DNA from: Dendrolimus kikuchii
Lineage: Eukaryota > Arthropoda > Insecta > Lepidoptera > Lasiocampidae
Direction of reading: 5' to 3'
NCBI GenBank assembly: GCA_019925095.2
Contig: CM034415.1
Location: 11,886,833 to 11,950,832, forward strand
Length of the DNA stretch: 64,000 bases
The first letter of the stretch is position 1, and each line of letters begins with the position of its first letter. The notes under the pieces are model-generated. The model searched no databases, had not been told where the DNA came from, and saw only the letters and a program-made list of their open reading frames with translations. Made by a program: the position numbers and the translations under genes. Shown here piece after piece: positions 1 through 11,890 of the stretch.

Positions 1-759
1 TTAATTGAGTATTATCCGTATTTAAAATATAATGACACATGTAGCTTTTTAACTAAAAAAAAACAAATATTATATTAATTTTAATACTTTACTTAGTCAT
101 AAAAACTTTGTTAGAATATAGAAAATAAATATATTTTTATTTCTTAATCATTCTCGATTTGAATAATAATCGATTAAACAACACGACATTTCACATCTCT
201 CTTTGTTGCTTCATGCTCATTCGGCAATACTCGGAACGAGCCACGAGTTATTCTGTCTCTGTCACACGTCAGCATTGTCGTATCGCTATCTCTCTCGAAT
301 ACAGTAACGAGTCATGCGCGTAGGTTCGCAAAGCCTGTGTTCAGACGGGCCACGACTCATCGGTCGTTCTACATGTTTTATTCGATAACCATTAGCCATC
401 TATTGAGATGATTGACAACTTTTAGTTGTGTCAAACACTCGCTCCCCGTAGGTCAATAAAATATGGGAATAGGACAGTACCTACATCTCTCGCTGTCACA
501 TTTATAGGCCTAGTTGAAGTCGTAGTGGCGCATAAGTGTAGTGACCATATTAATATTTGAAAAGGTATAGTTATCGCATTGAGATAGACGTTTATATGAT
601 CTAAGAGTTATCGATAAGTGACGTACCGCACGTGTCTCTCCGTAGTGCACCGATGGTTACTTTGGGCAGAGAGTTTTTGACAACTATAAATGTAGCTATG
701 ATGTAAACAACAGTTATTTAGCTAGTTTTAATAATAGCCATTTTTAGCAATGCTTAATT
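1..759. other. non-coding, unclassified
   Basis: I see no exon, RNA gene or clear repeat boundary here. The stretch is AT-rich with moderately GC-richer islands around 200-400 and 600-660. Such patches often mark old transposon remnants in these genomes, but I could not tie them to a family seen elsewhere in the window. Confidence 0.4.
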
Positions 760-1071
760 TATTTAGGTTTATGGCTTGGCAGCTAGGCCTTAAAGCCAGA
801 ACTTAGATTACAATATAGTTTCTTCAATTTCTTAAGCCTATGTATATAGCTCAGCAGAATTGTAGGTTATCAACTGACGCCTTTCAACGGAATACTTGTG
901 ACAACTCGAAAGGCCACATTTGACTATACAGTTCACATTTCTCACAAAAACACATAAGTAATTACCACTCAAAAACTATTAATATCCTACAAGTATTGAT
1001 CATTTCATACACATTTTTAGAAAATAAAACTGCATAGCACAACATCTCCTTTCAGTTCCTGCCAAAAACTC
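760..1071 (-). repeat. retroposon family C, old copy
   Basis: This is a diverged minus-sense copy of the roughly 275-bp repeat found intact at 2001-2275 and 5639-5912. Shared landmarks are the 'ggcttggcagctaggcct' palindromic end near 772, the 'aactcgaaaggccacatt' block near 905 and the 'cctgccaaaaactc' end near 1071. It carries many substitutions and one insertion relative to the other copies, so it is the oldest of the three. Confidence 0.7.
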
Positions 1072-1263
1072 AAAAAGAAAGAAAGATCGCAATGCTTAAT
1101 GGATATTATGAACACTAGTGTTGGCATCCTAAAAAATATGGCAGCTAATATATATGTATAGAATAAATATGTCATGAAATTATAGTTTTAGTAATTTGTC
1201 ATTTAATAATGCCATACGATGTGTAACTTTGACAACATGACAGTACGACTCATTGACTCTTCA

Positions 1264-1393
1264 GGTGAGCAGAGGGCTGGTGCTTACCTCGGGCAACGGA
1301 TCAGTATGGCGATCCAGCGAGGAAACGTAGCCAGCCTTCTGGGCACCTTACCCATAGAAGACGGTGATCTGGGCTCAGTATTCTACTTATAAT
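1264..1393 (+). pseudogene. retrotransposon ORF C-terminal remnant
   Basis: A short plus-strand frame reads GEQRAGAYLGQRISMAIQRG and continues to a stop at about 1391 (…GSVFYL, stop). The wording resembles the C-terminal end of LINE-type ORFs common in lepidopteran genomes, but I recognise it only by similarity of style. No start or upstream domain is present. The clade is not certain. Confidence 0.35.
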
Positions 1394-2000
1394 CTTGAGG
1401 GACTATGAGTAGAATACAATACAAATAAGTTAAGTTTTCTTTTATTGTATTCGATTATTTATAAAGAGCTTATAATTTATGTATATTTTTTAGTAATTAA
1501 ATACCAAGTAAAATATTATCATGATTACTTATATTCCAATATACCATAGACCACTTTGACATTCGTAAAAACAAGTAGTTGTCTTGTTATAAAAATCTTC
1601 TTTCAATCCGTCAATTTATTGTTTATTAGGTATGTTTATTGTAAATAATGACATTAATATTCTTTTTAAACATACATATTTTTATTTTAAATATAATATT
1701 ATATTTATATCTATGATTCCTTCCCTCGTCTTATGAAATTCTATATTATCACCATTTGTCGTTGGCTCAACGCTAAACGCAGAAGCCATTAGAGAATAAA
1801 AAAAATCATCTTTCCGTAAAGATGGCGCCACTTGAGATACCGACCGTTTACATAAGTCGGTGCGTGGTGGTTGGTGGTTTTAACGCAAAAATATAAAAGC
1901 GGCTAGTGTTTGTTGCAAACGGTTATTCGACCGCTGTTTATGAACCTATAAACTTTAAAGTGAAGTGTAAAATTGATGATTGAGATTTAGAGGTTGAAAG

Positions 2001-2275
2001 GAGTTTTTGGCGCGAACTGAATGAAAATGACGTTGTGCTGTGCAGTTTTATTTTCTAAAAACGTGTAAAATTATTCTAAAATGAACAGTAGTTGTAGGAT
2101 ATTGATAGTTTTTGAGTAGTAATTATGTGTTTTTGCGAGAAATGTGAACTATATAGCCAAATGTGGCCATTCGAGTTTTCACAAGAACTCCGTTGAATGA
2201 CGACGATTGTAGCCTACAATACAACGGCGTCTGGCTTAAAGGCCTAGTTGCCAAGCCTTAAACATTAAAAAAAAA
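2001..2275 (+). mobile_element. retroposon family C, with target duplication
   Basis: A roughly 275-bp unit starts at 'gagtttttggcg' and ends in an A-rich tail after a short palindromic segment (GGCTT…AAGCC). It is flanked by a perfect 13-bp direct repeat TAGAGGTTGAAAG (1988-2000 and 2276-2288). A long target duplication plus an A-tail is the signature of target-primed reverse transcription, so this is a SINE or a 5'-truncated LINE end. I see no tRNA-type A and B boxes. Further copies lie at 760-1071 and 5639-5912, with a piece at 29357-29425. Confidence 0.8.
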
Positions 2276-2660
2276 TAGAGGTTGAAAGCGTGATAAAAAT
2301 GGTGACATCGTGCATTTGTATTTTTCCACAAACCATTGATTAATTCGTCTCGTTTCATAACGATTTCCTTTACGTCTGCAGTCGCAATGGCAACGCGTTC
2401 GTTTATGAATTCAAAACATCTATTTATAGAAGATGTTTATCAATTTCATATGAGAACGTCCGCCCGATTGAACGATCGAAGGACGTGCCACGTTTGTTTG
2501 TTATGAGGCCTCATGAGCCGTCATTGCATTAACACTGAAATGAGTAAGGACCTGGAGCCCAATTCTGATATTACTATCTCGTCAAAAGTGCAGGACACCA
2601 TCTTCTCAATTGTAGCTTTGCCTGATTAATTTTTTTAAACGAAAACTGGCGAAATAAATG

Positions 2661-2941
2661 TTTTTTTTTTTTTTTATGGAAGCGGTTACCATCGCCTATG
2701 GACATTTGCAACACCAAAGGTGCTACAAATGCGCTGCTGCTCTCTTAAGGGCCACTGGAACCTGGTCACTAATGCCGGAACACAACTCAAGGTTGTTATG
2801 GCGTCATACTCTAGACCAGGGGTGGTAGCCAACCAGTCGGGCAAATGCTCTACCACCTGGCTGTGGGTTGTTTTGTCGCCTCTTACGACAGGCCGCCTGG
2901 CCGCAGGAAATTGTATTCTTTCTCCGTTCCTGCACGGATAA
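2661..2941 (-). mobile_element. retroposon family A copy
   Basis: Read on the minus strand this repeat begins near 'atccgtgcaggaacgg' and ends in poly(A), seen here as the T-run at 2661-2676. About 50 bp next to the tail are missing compared with the copy at 4693-5016. Open frames through it recur in every copy and on both strands, so they are a property of the repeat, not a gene. Confidence 0.75.
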
Positions 2942-3779
2942 TAATTTTCGGTAGTCTTTCAATATTTCGGCTACCGCGATTCTGCTGCTGTTAATAACAT
3001 TTTTTTTACTAATATTCCGCTGCGGCGATATCGAGAGGAATGAATGAATGAATAACTTTATTGCACATACATTAAAGTAAAATGTGCGGTCTTGTCGCGA
3101 AAGGCGATCTCCTCCAGACTACGCTATACAATTATCATCGACACCGACTACATTATTTACTGACTTCATAATTATTAAATGGAAGATTACAGTGTTCATT
3201 TATTTGCATTCGTCATAATTATATTTTTCAAGTTATCATTATTAATAGTTGTTGGAATCTCCAACAAACAGTATTTATTTATTTGGTGTGGCATAGTACT
3301 GGCCAGCAAATACACTAAATGTTTGAATTTAGAACATAGATTTTCTTTGTTTTGGTTTGAAATTGTCTATTGATTTAACTTAATTAATTAATAATTAATT
3401 AATTTAATTTAATTATAATGATTCAATGATATATATGTAAAAAATCTTGCTTGGGGGGAATTTGTTCACGACAAAAAAGGTTTTATTCTTTTGTAATTTT
3501 AATTCGAATAATTTAAATATATTATCTGTCATATTAATAAAAGTCATTCATAATAATACACTATAATACAGAAAACCTTTATTTTTTAATTAATACAAAT
3601 ATTCATTCCCTCTCCAACAAAATGGTGTTTCTTATTTAAATCAATCTTATACAAATTCTTTCTTATCTGTTTTTTTTTCCCTCCATTGACATTAAAATCG
3701 TCATTGTATTACGCACGTGTAGTCTTCATTTATAATTAAAATATTTACAGTCCACAACAAATTCATATTTAAAGAAGTG
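2942..3779. other. non-coding, AT-rich
   Basis: No exon-like segment is apparent. The sequence is mostly low-complexity AT, including runs of 'aattaatt' around 3380-3410. Short frames such as the one at 3179-3373 are rich in Phe, Ile and Leu from AT composition and show no domain. Confidence 0.4.
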
Positions 3780-4140
3780 TTTAACAATAGTTACCGAAAT
3801 TCGACCATAATAATTAATTTAAATTAAAAGTTTGAACGTTATTAAGGTTCTGTTTTCAAAAACTATAACTTCTATAACCACAGATTTCGCCAGGGCTACA
3901 CTGTTAATTTGACTTGAACAATAAACGAAAGTAGTGTGTGTAATGTTTTTATTGATTTAATGTATTTTTTACGCAGAATTAAAAAAAAAATATTTGCATT
4001 CTGCACTCCTTCTCTATATAAGTGTGTTAGTGTGCGAAATTTCATACTCTTCCGTCCGCGCAATTTTCGTAAAAACGGGTACAAAGTTTTTGCTTCACAT
4101 ATTAATATATATAGATATTATTATTACAACAGTAATTTAT
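3780..4140 (+). repeat. repeat family E, longer copy
   Basis: The segment starting 'ccgaaattcgaccataat' recurs at 14918-15062 with about 85 percent identity by eye over some 150 bp (shared block 'gctacactgttaatttgact'). This copy continues further right to about 4140. No coding potential or terminal repeats are evident, and the class is unknown. Confidence 0.6.
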
Positions 4141-4543
4141 TTATAGAATATTGTGCATTTAATAGAATACGATTTTTTAATATCATCGCAATGGAATGTT
4201 ACTTTAAATATCTTCGCGTCGCCAAGATATTGAAGTAGCAGAATTGGGTCCCTGGACACAGCTTTATCTGCGTGCACCGGAACGCACCCCAACTTGATTG
4301 ACAAATTTCTCTTTTTATTTTACCTCCCACGCATTTTAATGAAAATAGTTACTTTAATCTCGCCTACACAGACACAAAAGCATATTGTTATTACTAACAT
4401 CTTATGAATATTAAATTGTAATTCTTAATTTAACAGTAGAAAATATTATTTATACACATAAATTTTCACTACACGATATTGCATTATTGTACTATCATCG
4501 ATGATAAGAATTATATGACCGAAGCGAATCCTACTGTGGCCCA

Positions 4544-5339
4544 CCACACAGGCTCTAAGGGTTCCTACGCATTATGCGGCTAGCCGCGATGCGGCCAGCC
4601 GTGCGGCTGACCGTAATATTTGTACGTGAAAGTCGTTTTTATACGCACTGCGATGCGGCTACCGGCCTACCGCTCCGGTTGTTCTGACCTCTTTTTTTTT
4701 ATTTTTTTTATTGCAGGAGTTCAGCAGACAGGCAGACGGCCCACTTGATGGAAAGCGGTTACCATCGCCTATGGGCATTTGCAACACCAAAGGTGCTACA
4801 AATGCGCTGCTGCTCTCTTAAAGGGGACTGGAACCTGGTCACTAATGCCGGAACACAACTCAAGGTTGTTATGGCGACATACTTTAAACGAGATGTGGTA
4901 GCCATCCAGTCGGGCAAATGCCCTACCACCTGGCTGTGGGTTGTTTCGTCGCCTCTTACGACAGGCCGCCCGGCCGCAGGAAATTGTATTCTTTCTCCGT
5001 TCCTGCACGGATAATAACCTCTGCGGCCCGACTGATGGTCAGCCGGATGGTTGCCCCTACACACTACGCGGATATTGCTAGTTTGCGGTTGCCCGCCATT
5101 GACGGTGAACGTGTTTATCTGGAATACAAAATCCGCAGAATATTCGGATAAAAAATTCCGTCTTAGAAATGAGTCGACCCAACTGCAAACCACGACGGTT
5201 TCTAACCGCACATTCCGGTTCGGGTTGCGGCTATCTGCCACCCGGAAAACCGCAAACGTAACCTCGTCCTGCGGTCAGCCGCACGACTGACCGCATTCCG
5301 GCTAACCGCATAGTGCGTAGGTGCCCTAAGGAGCCCTAG
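4544..5339. mobile_element. hAT-like inverted-repeat element, non-autonomous
   Basis: The outer ends are imperfect inverted repeats. The left end reads 'aagggttcctacgca' and continues into a series of 'gcggctagccgc'-type palindromes. The right end read backwards gives 'ttagggcacctacgcac' followed by 'tatgcggttagccgg'. No transposase is present. The TAGGG-like termini and GC-rich subterminal palindromes suggest a hAT-type non-autonomous element, but I could not find a clean 8-bp target duplication, so the superfamily is tentative. A family A retroposon is inserted at 4693-5016. Confidence 0.6.
4693..5016 (-). mobile_element. retroposon family A, nested in hAT-like element
   Basis: This is the most complete minus-sense family A copy. 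It starts near 5013 ('atccgtgcaggaacgg' on the minus strand) and ends in a mixed A-tail seen as T-rich DNA at 4693-4720. The hexamer ACCTCT occurs immediately on both sides (4687-4692 and 5017-5022) and is a plausible short target duplication. It interrupts the hAT-like element and is therefore younger. Confidence 0.75.
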
Positions 5340-5464
5340 CGCGCGAAACAGATTTTCCTCTGGAACGCCATTTGTATTGTTCTCTGGATCTTAATCATTT
5401 TATATATACCCTGTACTGCTTACTTAAATGATAATAAATTTCATTTAATTTCATTTAAATATTA

Positions 5465-6025
5465 TATAAAATTATTAAAGCTAGGCATGTTGCTGAAGAA
5501 TTTCTTGCGCCGCTTCTTCTCTTCAAGCCACAACATGTTGAGAAGCGGTGCTGAATTAGATAAGGCTTCCATAGAGCAAAATATGATAACCATAAACAGG
5601 TTGGCGGTAGGCTCAATAATATAATTGACACTTGATATGAGAGTTTTTGGCGGGAACTAAAAGGGGATGTTGTGCTGTGCAGTTTTATTTTCTAAAAATA
5701 TGTAAAATCACTCTAAAATCAACAACAGTTGTAGGATATTGATAGTTTTTGAGTAGTCATTATGTGTTTTTGTGAGAAATGTGAACTGTATAGTCCAATG
5801 TGGCCTTTCGAGTTTTCACAAGAACTCCGTTATAAGGCGTCGATTGTAGCCTACAATACAATTGCGCCTGGCTTAAAGGCCTAGTTGCCAAGCCTTAAAC
5901 ATTTAAAAAAAAAATTGACACTTGATATCTTTGTTTTTCGTGATCACGGCTACTGCAAAGTGGCCGAAACGACGGAATAGAAATCAAATAAATGTCGCGC
6001 TTATAATCGTTAAAAAGTAATTTTT
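5465..6025 (+). repeat. foldback family D remnant interrupted by family C
   Basis: The left part (5485-5638) matches the centre of the family D element at 37400-37560, including 'cttgcgccgcttcttctctt'. The right part (5929-6025) matches one inverted-repeat arm ('gtggccgaaacg', 'cgtgatcacgg'). A family C retroposon with a 16-bp target duplication separates them. Confidence 0.7.
5639..5912 (+). mobile_element. retroposon family C, nested with 16-bp target duplication
   Basis: This copy is close in sequence to 2001-2275 and ends in an A-rich tail. It is bracketed by perfect 16-bp direct repeats AATTGACACTTGATAT (5623-5638 and 5913-5928). The duplicated target belongs to family D, so family C inserted into a pre-existing family D element. 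Confidence 0.85.
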
Positions 6026-6239
6026 GATTATTTTTCCAATATCCCTCGAAAAAAAATTATTTAACCGTGCCGCTGCACTCGCTATTTTTGCGTCGTCCAA
6101 AATATTTATATTGATGAATAAACATATAATTTGACGATTTTTTTTTTGAAATCTATGTACGCTTTTCTTCTGTAACGGAGTCGTGATTATGCAATGAATT
6201 TAAAAAAGAAAAGTGTGTATTACGAAAATATAATTTTTA

Positions 6240-6410
6240 AATATTTATCTGTCTGTTAGGCCATCATGTAAAAACGACTGAACGGATTTAAATGAAACTC
6301 GAGAGAGAGTCTAGCTTTTATCTCGGACCAACACATAGGATACTTTTTATCCCAACAAATGACGTCGTTACCTCGGGATAGACGAATATAGCCAACGATA
6401 TTGCGTTGTA
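6240..6410 (-). repeat. repeat family G fragment
   Basis: The minus strand carries the family G landmarks: a 'cgggata…tatccc'-type pair, an 'aaaaagtatcc' core near 6335 and a 'tttcatttaaatccgttc' segment near 6285. The same landmarks occur at 35760-36065 and, in a related form, at 30690-31185. There is no coding potential. Confidence 0.5.
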
Positions 6411-7025
6411 ATCTTGTTTTCTTTTTTGTACCGCCGTTGCAATTTACTAACAAATATGTCGATGTCATCGATAACGGTATCTAATTCCAAAAGAGTTATA
6501 TTTACGATTTGTAATTTTACAGATTTTTCAAGTTTACACAAAACATGTACCAATCACTATCCAGATTATTATTTTTTTTATTTCTTTATCCACCTGCCTC
6601 TTTATAGTACTTTGACATTGGCAAAATCGATGACAAATAGCATATAAAGCCATATCTTAAAAAAAAAACTGTTGAGGTAATTTTTTTAAAACAACATTTA
6701 CAGCTCTGCTTCTTTAGATTGTAGGGTGATATCATGTAGCCTTTATTATTAAAGGAGCTATCTTACGCAAGGATTGTTGTCCAAATCGGAGTAGTATTTA
6801 CTTAAGAAACAATCGTCATAATGCACGTTCGCACATAAAGTTTTTTTATTCCGCTATAGGTTGACGATCGTATCTAAACCCGAGTACCTGCGAACCAGAA
6901 CAGACTACGAGGCTTTAAGATATTGAGCTAAGATGAAATGCGTGTACTTAAAAGTTACGTATTAACACAGGACTTGAAGGCATCTTGGGTTTTAAAATAC
7001 CCAAAGATTCCATTTTCTTGCGTTA

Positions 7026-7645
7026 TGCATGAGTTGAAAGAAGAGTGAATTTGGGGAATAGTTTGAATGGAGCGTTAGGTAAACTTCTAGGCGCTAAGAA
7101 CCTCAGCCAGAAGGCCCAGCTCGCCGTACACAACGCGGTGCTGGTACCTACGCTCACGTTTGGAAGCGAGAGTTGGGTATGGAAGAAAGAGCATGAAAGT
7201 AGAGTAAACGCGGTCGAGATGCGAGCACTGCGCAAAATCTGCGGATTGACGCTCGCGGACCGCGTTCGTAATACCGAAGTAAGAAAGACAGTTGGTCTGA
7301 AAGAGAGTGTCGGGGTGAAGGTAAGGAAAGGAATGCCCCGGTGGTTCGGGCATGTGGAAAGAATGCATGATGAAAGAATGAATAAATAGATATACAATGC
7401 AAAAGTGGATGGATGCAGAAGTCGTGGAAGTCCACGACACACCTTCCATGATCAAATTGATCGTGTACTAGCAGAAGGTGATGTCAGGAGCCTTAAGAAC
7501 AGACGAGCGTGCATGACAAGAGCTATGAATGTCAAAGAAGCGAGTGAGGTGTGTAAGATTAAGCCTAAATGGCGCTCTGTTGTTCGTGCCTACCCCGCAA
7601 GGGAACTGGCGTGAAGTTATGTATGTATGTGTATATGTATGCATG
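7026..7645 (+). pseudogene. RTE-like LINE, 3' end (family B), longest copy
   Basis: The plus strand encodes the C-terminal part of a LINE reverse transcriptase ORF. Recognisable pieces are [20 protein letters not shown], the [13 protein letters not shown] region and the WFGHVERMHDERM motif, then a basic tail ending …RAYPARELA. The frame is broken by an in-frame stop after ERMNK (about 7387), where other copies read MTKQIYN. The element ends in a TATG-type microsatellite tail near 7620-7645, which is usual for RTE-like LINEs. The 5' part, including endonuclease and catalytic RT, is absent. It is a dead 5'-truncated insertion. Confidence 0.8.
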
Positions 7646-8369
7646 AGTTGACGCAAATCAGTTCATATATAGCTACAATTTGATGATGGTAATATATTCA
7701 ATTGAAACGTTTGGGCCATTAATGTTGATGCACTTTCAATAGAAGTTAATTACTGCTCTACTATATTAATGACATGAGCAGGAAGCATGTCAATGGCATT
7801 TATATATGTTCAAAATTAGATTATTATTATTCGATAATGTTTGTTTAAATGCCAGGTATAATATATTCTATGAGGCTGTAAAAGTAGTAGTTCATGATTA
7901 TGTAAATAATAGCTACACTATCGATGAAAGAGTATAAAATACGTGTAAAATTTGATTGCTTTTACAAAACATTCGTTTTTAATTCCATTCCTTGTACCTA
8001 TCAATAATTATTGATAGGTTTAAAGAAGTTTAGACAAAATATATTATAAACAAACACAAATGTGTTTGAAAATGTCTTTTGACATGATTGTTATCAATTC
8101 TTAATTAATCGGTTGTTATATCTTACCTATTCACTTGCTTTACTGGTTACAATCTGATATAAACTCCATACAAATCATTTTAATTTTCTACTAGTAATAA
8201 GGTATAAGATTTCTATTAGGTGGGCAGGTCGTCTGTTTACCAAATCTTCTAATTCCTGGCTCATGAATGGCTCACGGTCTTAGCGCGACGTCACGGTTAT
8301 GCCGTGATATAAATGTATAAACTACCACAGTATATTCCTATTTTAAAGAAAGTATGACTTCTGTAGTTC
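7646..8369. other. non-coding, AT-rich
   Basis: No exon-like frame or recognised repeat is visible. One short palindromic stretch occurs near 8000-8020 ('caataattattgatagg'). I see nothing else to annotate. Confidence 0.4.
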
Positions 8370-8595
8370 TATGGGCTGTATTCTCGCTTAGATCACTGCA
8401 ATGCAGAGGCTCGAGGGTAGATTTCTTGTATGGTAAATTTCAGAAACAAACTTTACGTGATTTACTATGATCTGGGTGTCTAGTATCGACTTCAGAGTAG
8501 TCCGTCGTATATTATCCATACCACAAGCTTAAGATGGTTAGTTTGTAAATATACAATATCTGCCGGGTTGTTTTTTATAAAGAAACAATCTAACG
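8370..8595 (+). mobile_element. tRNA-derived SINE (family S), old copy
   Basis: It matches the body of the SINE at 31334-31590: 'actgcaatgcagaggct', 'atttactatgatctgggtgtc', 'agagtagtccgtcgta' and 'atatacaatatctgcc'. The tRNA-like head is badly decayed and the B box is no longer intact. It is an old, inactive copy. Confidence 0.65.
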
Positions 8596-11430
8596 GTGAT
8601 TAGTAGTATGTTTTCTATAATTTTAAAATTTGCTATAATTTTCTTGCTGCCATTCTTATAGGAACTGCAATGAAACTGTACTTATATCAACAATAGTTCA
8701 AACCGTGAATGAACGTTGCGTAAAAATTGACTACAATTTTGAACCGTTATCGTAATTTTAACTGCATGAGAAATATTTCTAAAGCTTCAATATGAAAGAA
8801 CTCGTCTACAAGGGCTTCTGACATCTTCATTTACTCATATTATAAATTCAAAGTAAAGTATTATTATTTATGTTTTGACTTTAAGGAAGATCAAAATTAT
8901 ATTCAGTCAAAAGTAAATTAAACTGTTTGTCCGTAATAACTGGTTTTGATCATAATACCCGCTAGATGGCAGTAATAGTTACAAATATTTACATTCAAAT
9001 CTTCTGAACTCTGGAAGTTATCGAAATGGAGTATAATATATGAACATTTGAGATAATTAATAAACTTTATTTGCAATAGGAACAGCTACGCAATAAACAT
9101 CACAATCGTTTTAGATGTAAGAGAAGGTAAATCAATTAATAACTAATACCAAAACTGAGAACAATCTTGTATCTTTGGTGTTAGCATCTTCCCATTAAGT
9201 TCGACCGCACTATAATATATGTAATACATCATTGAACAGCTACTTAAATAGTTTCATGCGAAGATAAAGAAAACAATTTATATCATTGAAATTGCATTTG
9301 AAACTTATTTGAGATGAACTTCCAAACCGACGCGTCATTATGAGTATTTAATATCAGCTTTCACTTAAATTTTGTCATTTATTTTTTAATCACTGACAGC
9401 TACTCTAACTTTATTAATTATTACAAATATAATCTGTCTACAGGTATATGGAAAACTTTACTGTTCAATGTACCGGTCAAAATTTCTTTTTTAAAGCTTA
9501 ATTTGCTACGCTAATTCACCTGTCATATATCGTATTTACGGCGACATTAGCAAAATCAATGCCAAAGGCGTTGGAGCCAAAATCAACAAAATTCAATATC
9601 TCATTGGACTTCAGACTTTTCATATAGCTTTTTTATTTTAGTAACAGAAAGGCTAGAGCTCGGTGGGACAAAAAAAGTAAAAACAAAGCCTGACATCGTA
9701 GACCCGTTCTTGTATAATCGGAATAAGACATAGTTTGTCGCTAGTAATCTTTAGAAGTATCACGTCCGGTGTTATGGCTTGGGCCATTGGCCTTGAGTCT
9801 TTATTAAGAGCTTTCTATACGCCTGATGGGTTTATCAGATGACCAGAAGGCTTTTCTTGGATAACGGATCGGTATTTTTAGTTAACGAGGTAATGCTTCA
9901 AGACACCTGTACCATAAGTAAAGAGAAATGTAATATGAATTGTGTATCATCCTACTTGCATTCTTAAGAGATATAAATACAGTGCAAAACTTGATTGTAG
10001 CAGAAACTGTAATAAATACAATTTTGTTGATTGTATAACTTTGACATTGTAAAAAAAATTCTTCCTTATCTTCTTCCATTCGTTGGGGTTAGCAGGATAT
10101 GTAGTTTAGTTCCATACTTGTCCATTCTGGAATACCTCCTCAATCACACCATAAATCCTGTCAACCTTCAGACAATACATCTATTCTAAATTTAATAAAT
10201 CTTTTTTTTTTAATATTAAAAGAACACTCTTTTTAATCAGATAATTATTAATTATTTTAAATTAAATGTAGAATAATTTTTATTCCTGGTTTAGTTAGTG
10301 AAAAACTAAACTACAACCATAGGAAAACAGTATATTCAAGACTGCCAGAAGGAAAAGCAGTCTTAGTTTGGTTTCTTAGAAAATATCAAGTTTAACATCA
10401 TTTCACAGTAAGAATATTTTAAAACAGGTTTCATTATTTGTTGCTGTTTTTATTTAAGCAAAATATAATTTAAAAATAAAATTGATAGCATCTTTTCCCT
10501 AAACAAGACAATATAAACTAATGAGGATACATATCATCAGAATTAATTAGTTGTTTACATATTTATTACTCTTTATTTCTGACTTAAAACTCATTAATTT
10601 AGAATTTAGGAGTGACAAACTCAAGCCAAAGTTCACAAGTACATGTGTATGTATCTGTTAGAAAATTAATTAATTTAATATCATACTTCTTTGGTATGAA
10701 TGACTGCATTGTTTAAAAAGCAACAAGATATCTACAGTAATGTATCTATTTTTTCTGCCACAAAACACTATTTATTAACTTTAAATAGTCTAAATTTCTA
10801 GCATTTTACACATAAATAAAATTTACATGTTTAAATTTTACTTTCATTATCCTACTTGCTTTATACAGATTTCTACTAGAAAATAATTTTGTGTTTATTA
10901 ATTTTAAAATTACACATCACCTCAAGCAAAATTTGTTTAGAAGCGATGATAGAATAATTTGCTTTGTTAATAAATAACAAGAATTTATTTTGAAAAAATA
11001 TTTTTGCTTTCCAAATTGTAATCATTTGTTTTACAGCAAATGAAGAGACAACCGATATAGTTTCACGTTACATACACTGAAATCTTTAAGTGGTGAAGAT
11101 AGACTCCATTTCAATAGGTTATAAATGACATATCGAGCTCGCAAACCGTGTCTCGATATTCAAAATGGTCTTATGTATTCCGTGTTAACTCACATGTAAC
11201 CTAGCTACATTAAAACGCAATTCGTTTCATGTTTTTTTATTACTTAACGATCTTGTATCAGATTCTGCTTGAGATATCATTGCTGGCAATTACAATTTTC
11301 ACTGCGTGTTTTCGATGACATGTTTTGTAAGGTTCAATTAAATTTATGTGCACAGATGATAAATGTGCGATTGATAATGGTTTTTTCACGAGGTAATCAC
11401 TGTGAGACAATGCAAAAGAGTACAAATCAC
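8596..11430. other. non-coding, AT-rich
   Basis: This is nearly 3 kb of AT-rich DNA. No frame has codon usage or motifs suggesting a protein, and no tRNA or rRNA is visible. A phrase near 9772-9795 ('ttatggcttgggccattggcc') loosely resembles the end of family C but is too short to call. Confidence 0.4.
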
Positions 11431-11439
11431 AAAAAACAG

Positions 11440-11890
11440 AGCACAATGGTGGCTGAAAAAACCGCCGTAAGTATCGACGCGCAAGTAACCGCACGGACTC
11501 CAGGTTGTGGGATCACTTCGGGGGTGAGGATATCTCACCTGAGCCTCACTGGTGGTGGTATGTTGAAAGCCGGGAACAATTTAGCATTGGGATTTTCAAA
11601 CAACATCGCGTCTATTGTTTTCTTTCACCGCACGCGCATTTTACACACGCAACCACACTGCACGGCGGTTGGCCGATTACTAGCCCGTGCTGCGTCTGTG
11701 CTGGCGAACCCCACTCGCCTCACCCCCGTGACGTCACATAGGCTTCGAATTTGACCTCTCATTCCCATGCCGTTCGTGTGAGAGGGATAAAGAGAGGGGT
11801 TTTCGAGCCCCTTTTGTATGGCTTCGGCCGATGTCGCGAAGCCGGCACGATACGGTTAGCAATAGACAATACCTGTGGATGGAGTGCGCG
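11440..11890. promoter_or_regulatory. possible promoter or CpG-richer island
   Basis: This 450-bp patch is clearly GC-richer than the surrounding AT-rich DNA. It contains a perfect CRE palindrome TGACGTCA at 11730-11737 and a good 5' splice site (GCC|GTAAGT) at about 11466, following a short frame that starts ATG at 11445. That combination could be the promoter and first exon of a gene whose other exons are outside what I can recognise. It could equally be an old GC-rich transposon remnant. No downstream exon was found on either strand. Confidence 0.25.

Noticed and set aside
1892..1899. TATAAAAG box with a plausible transcription start region downstream
   Set aside because: No exon or gene follows. 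The sequence after it runs straight into a family C retroposon, so it is not supported as a host promoter.
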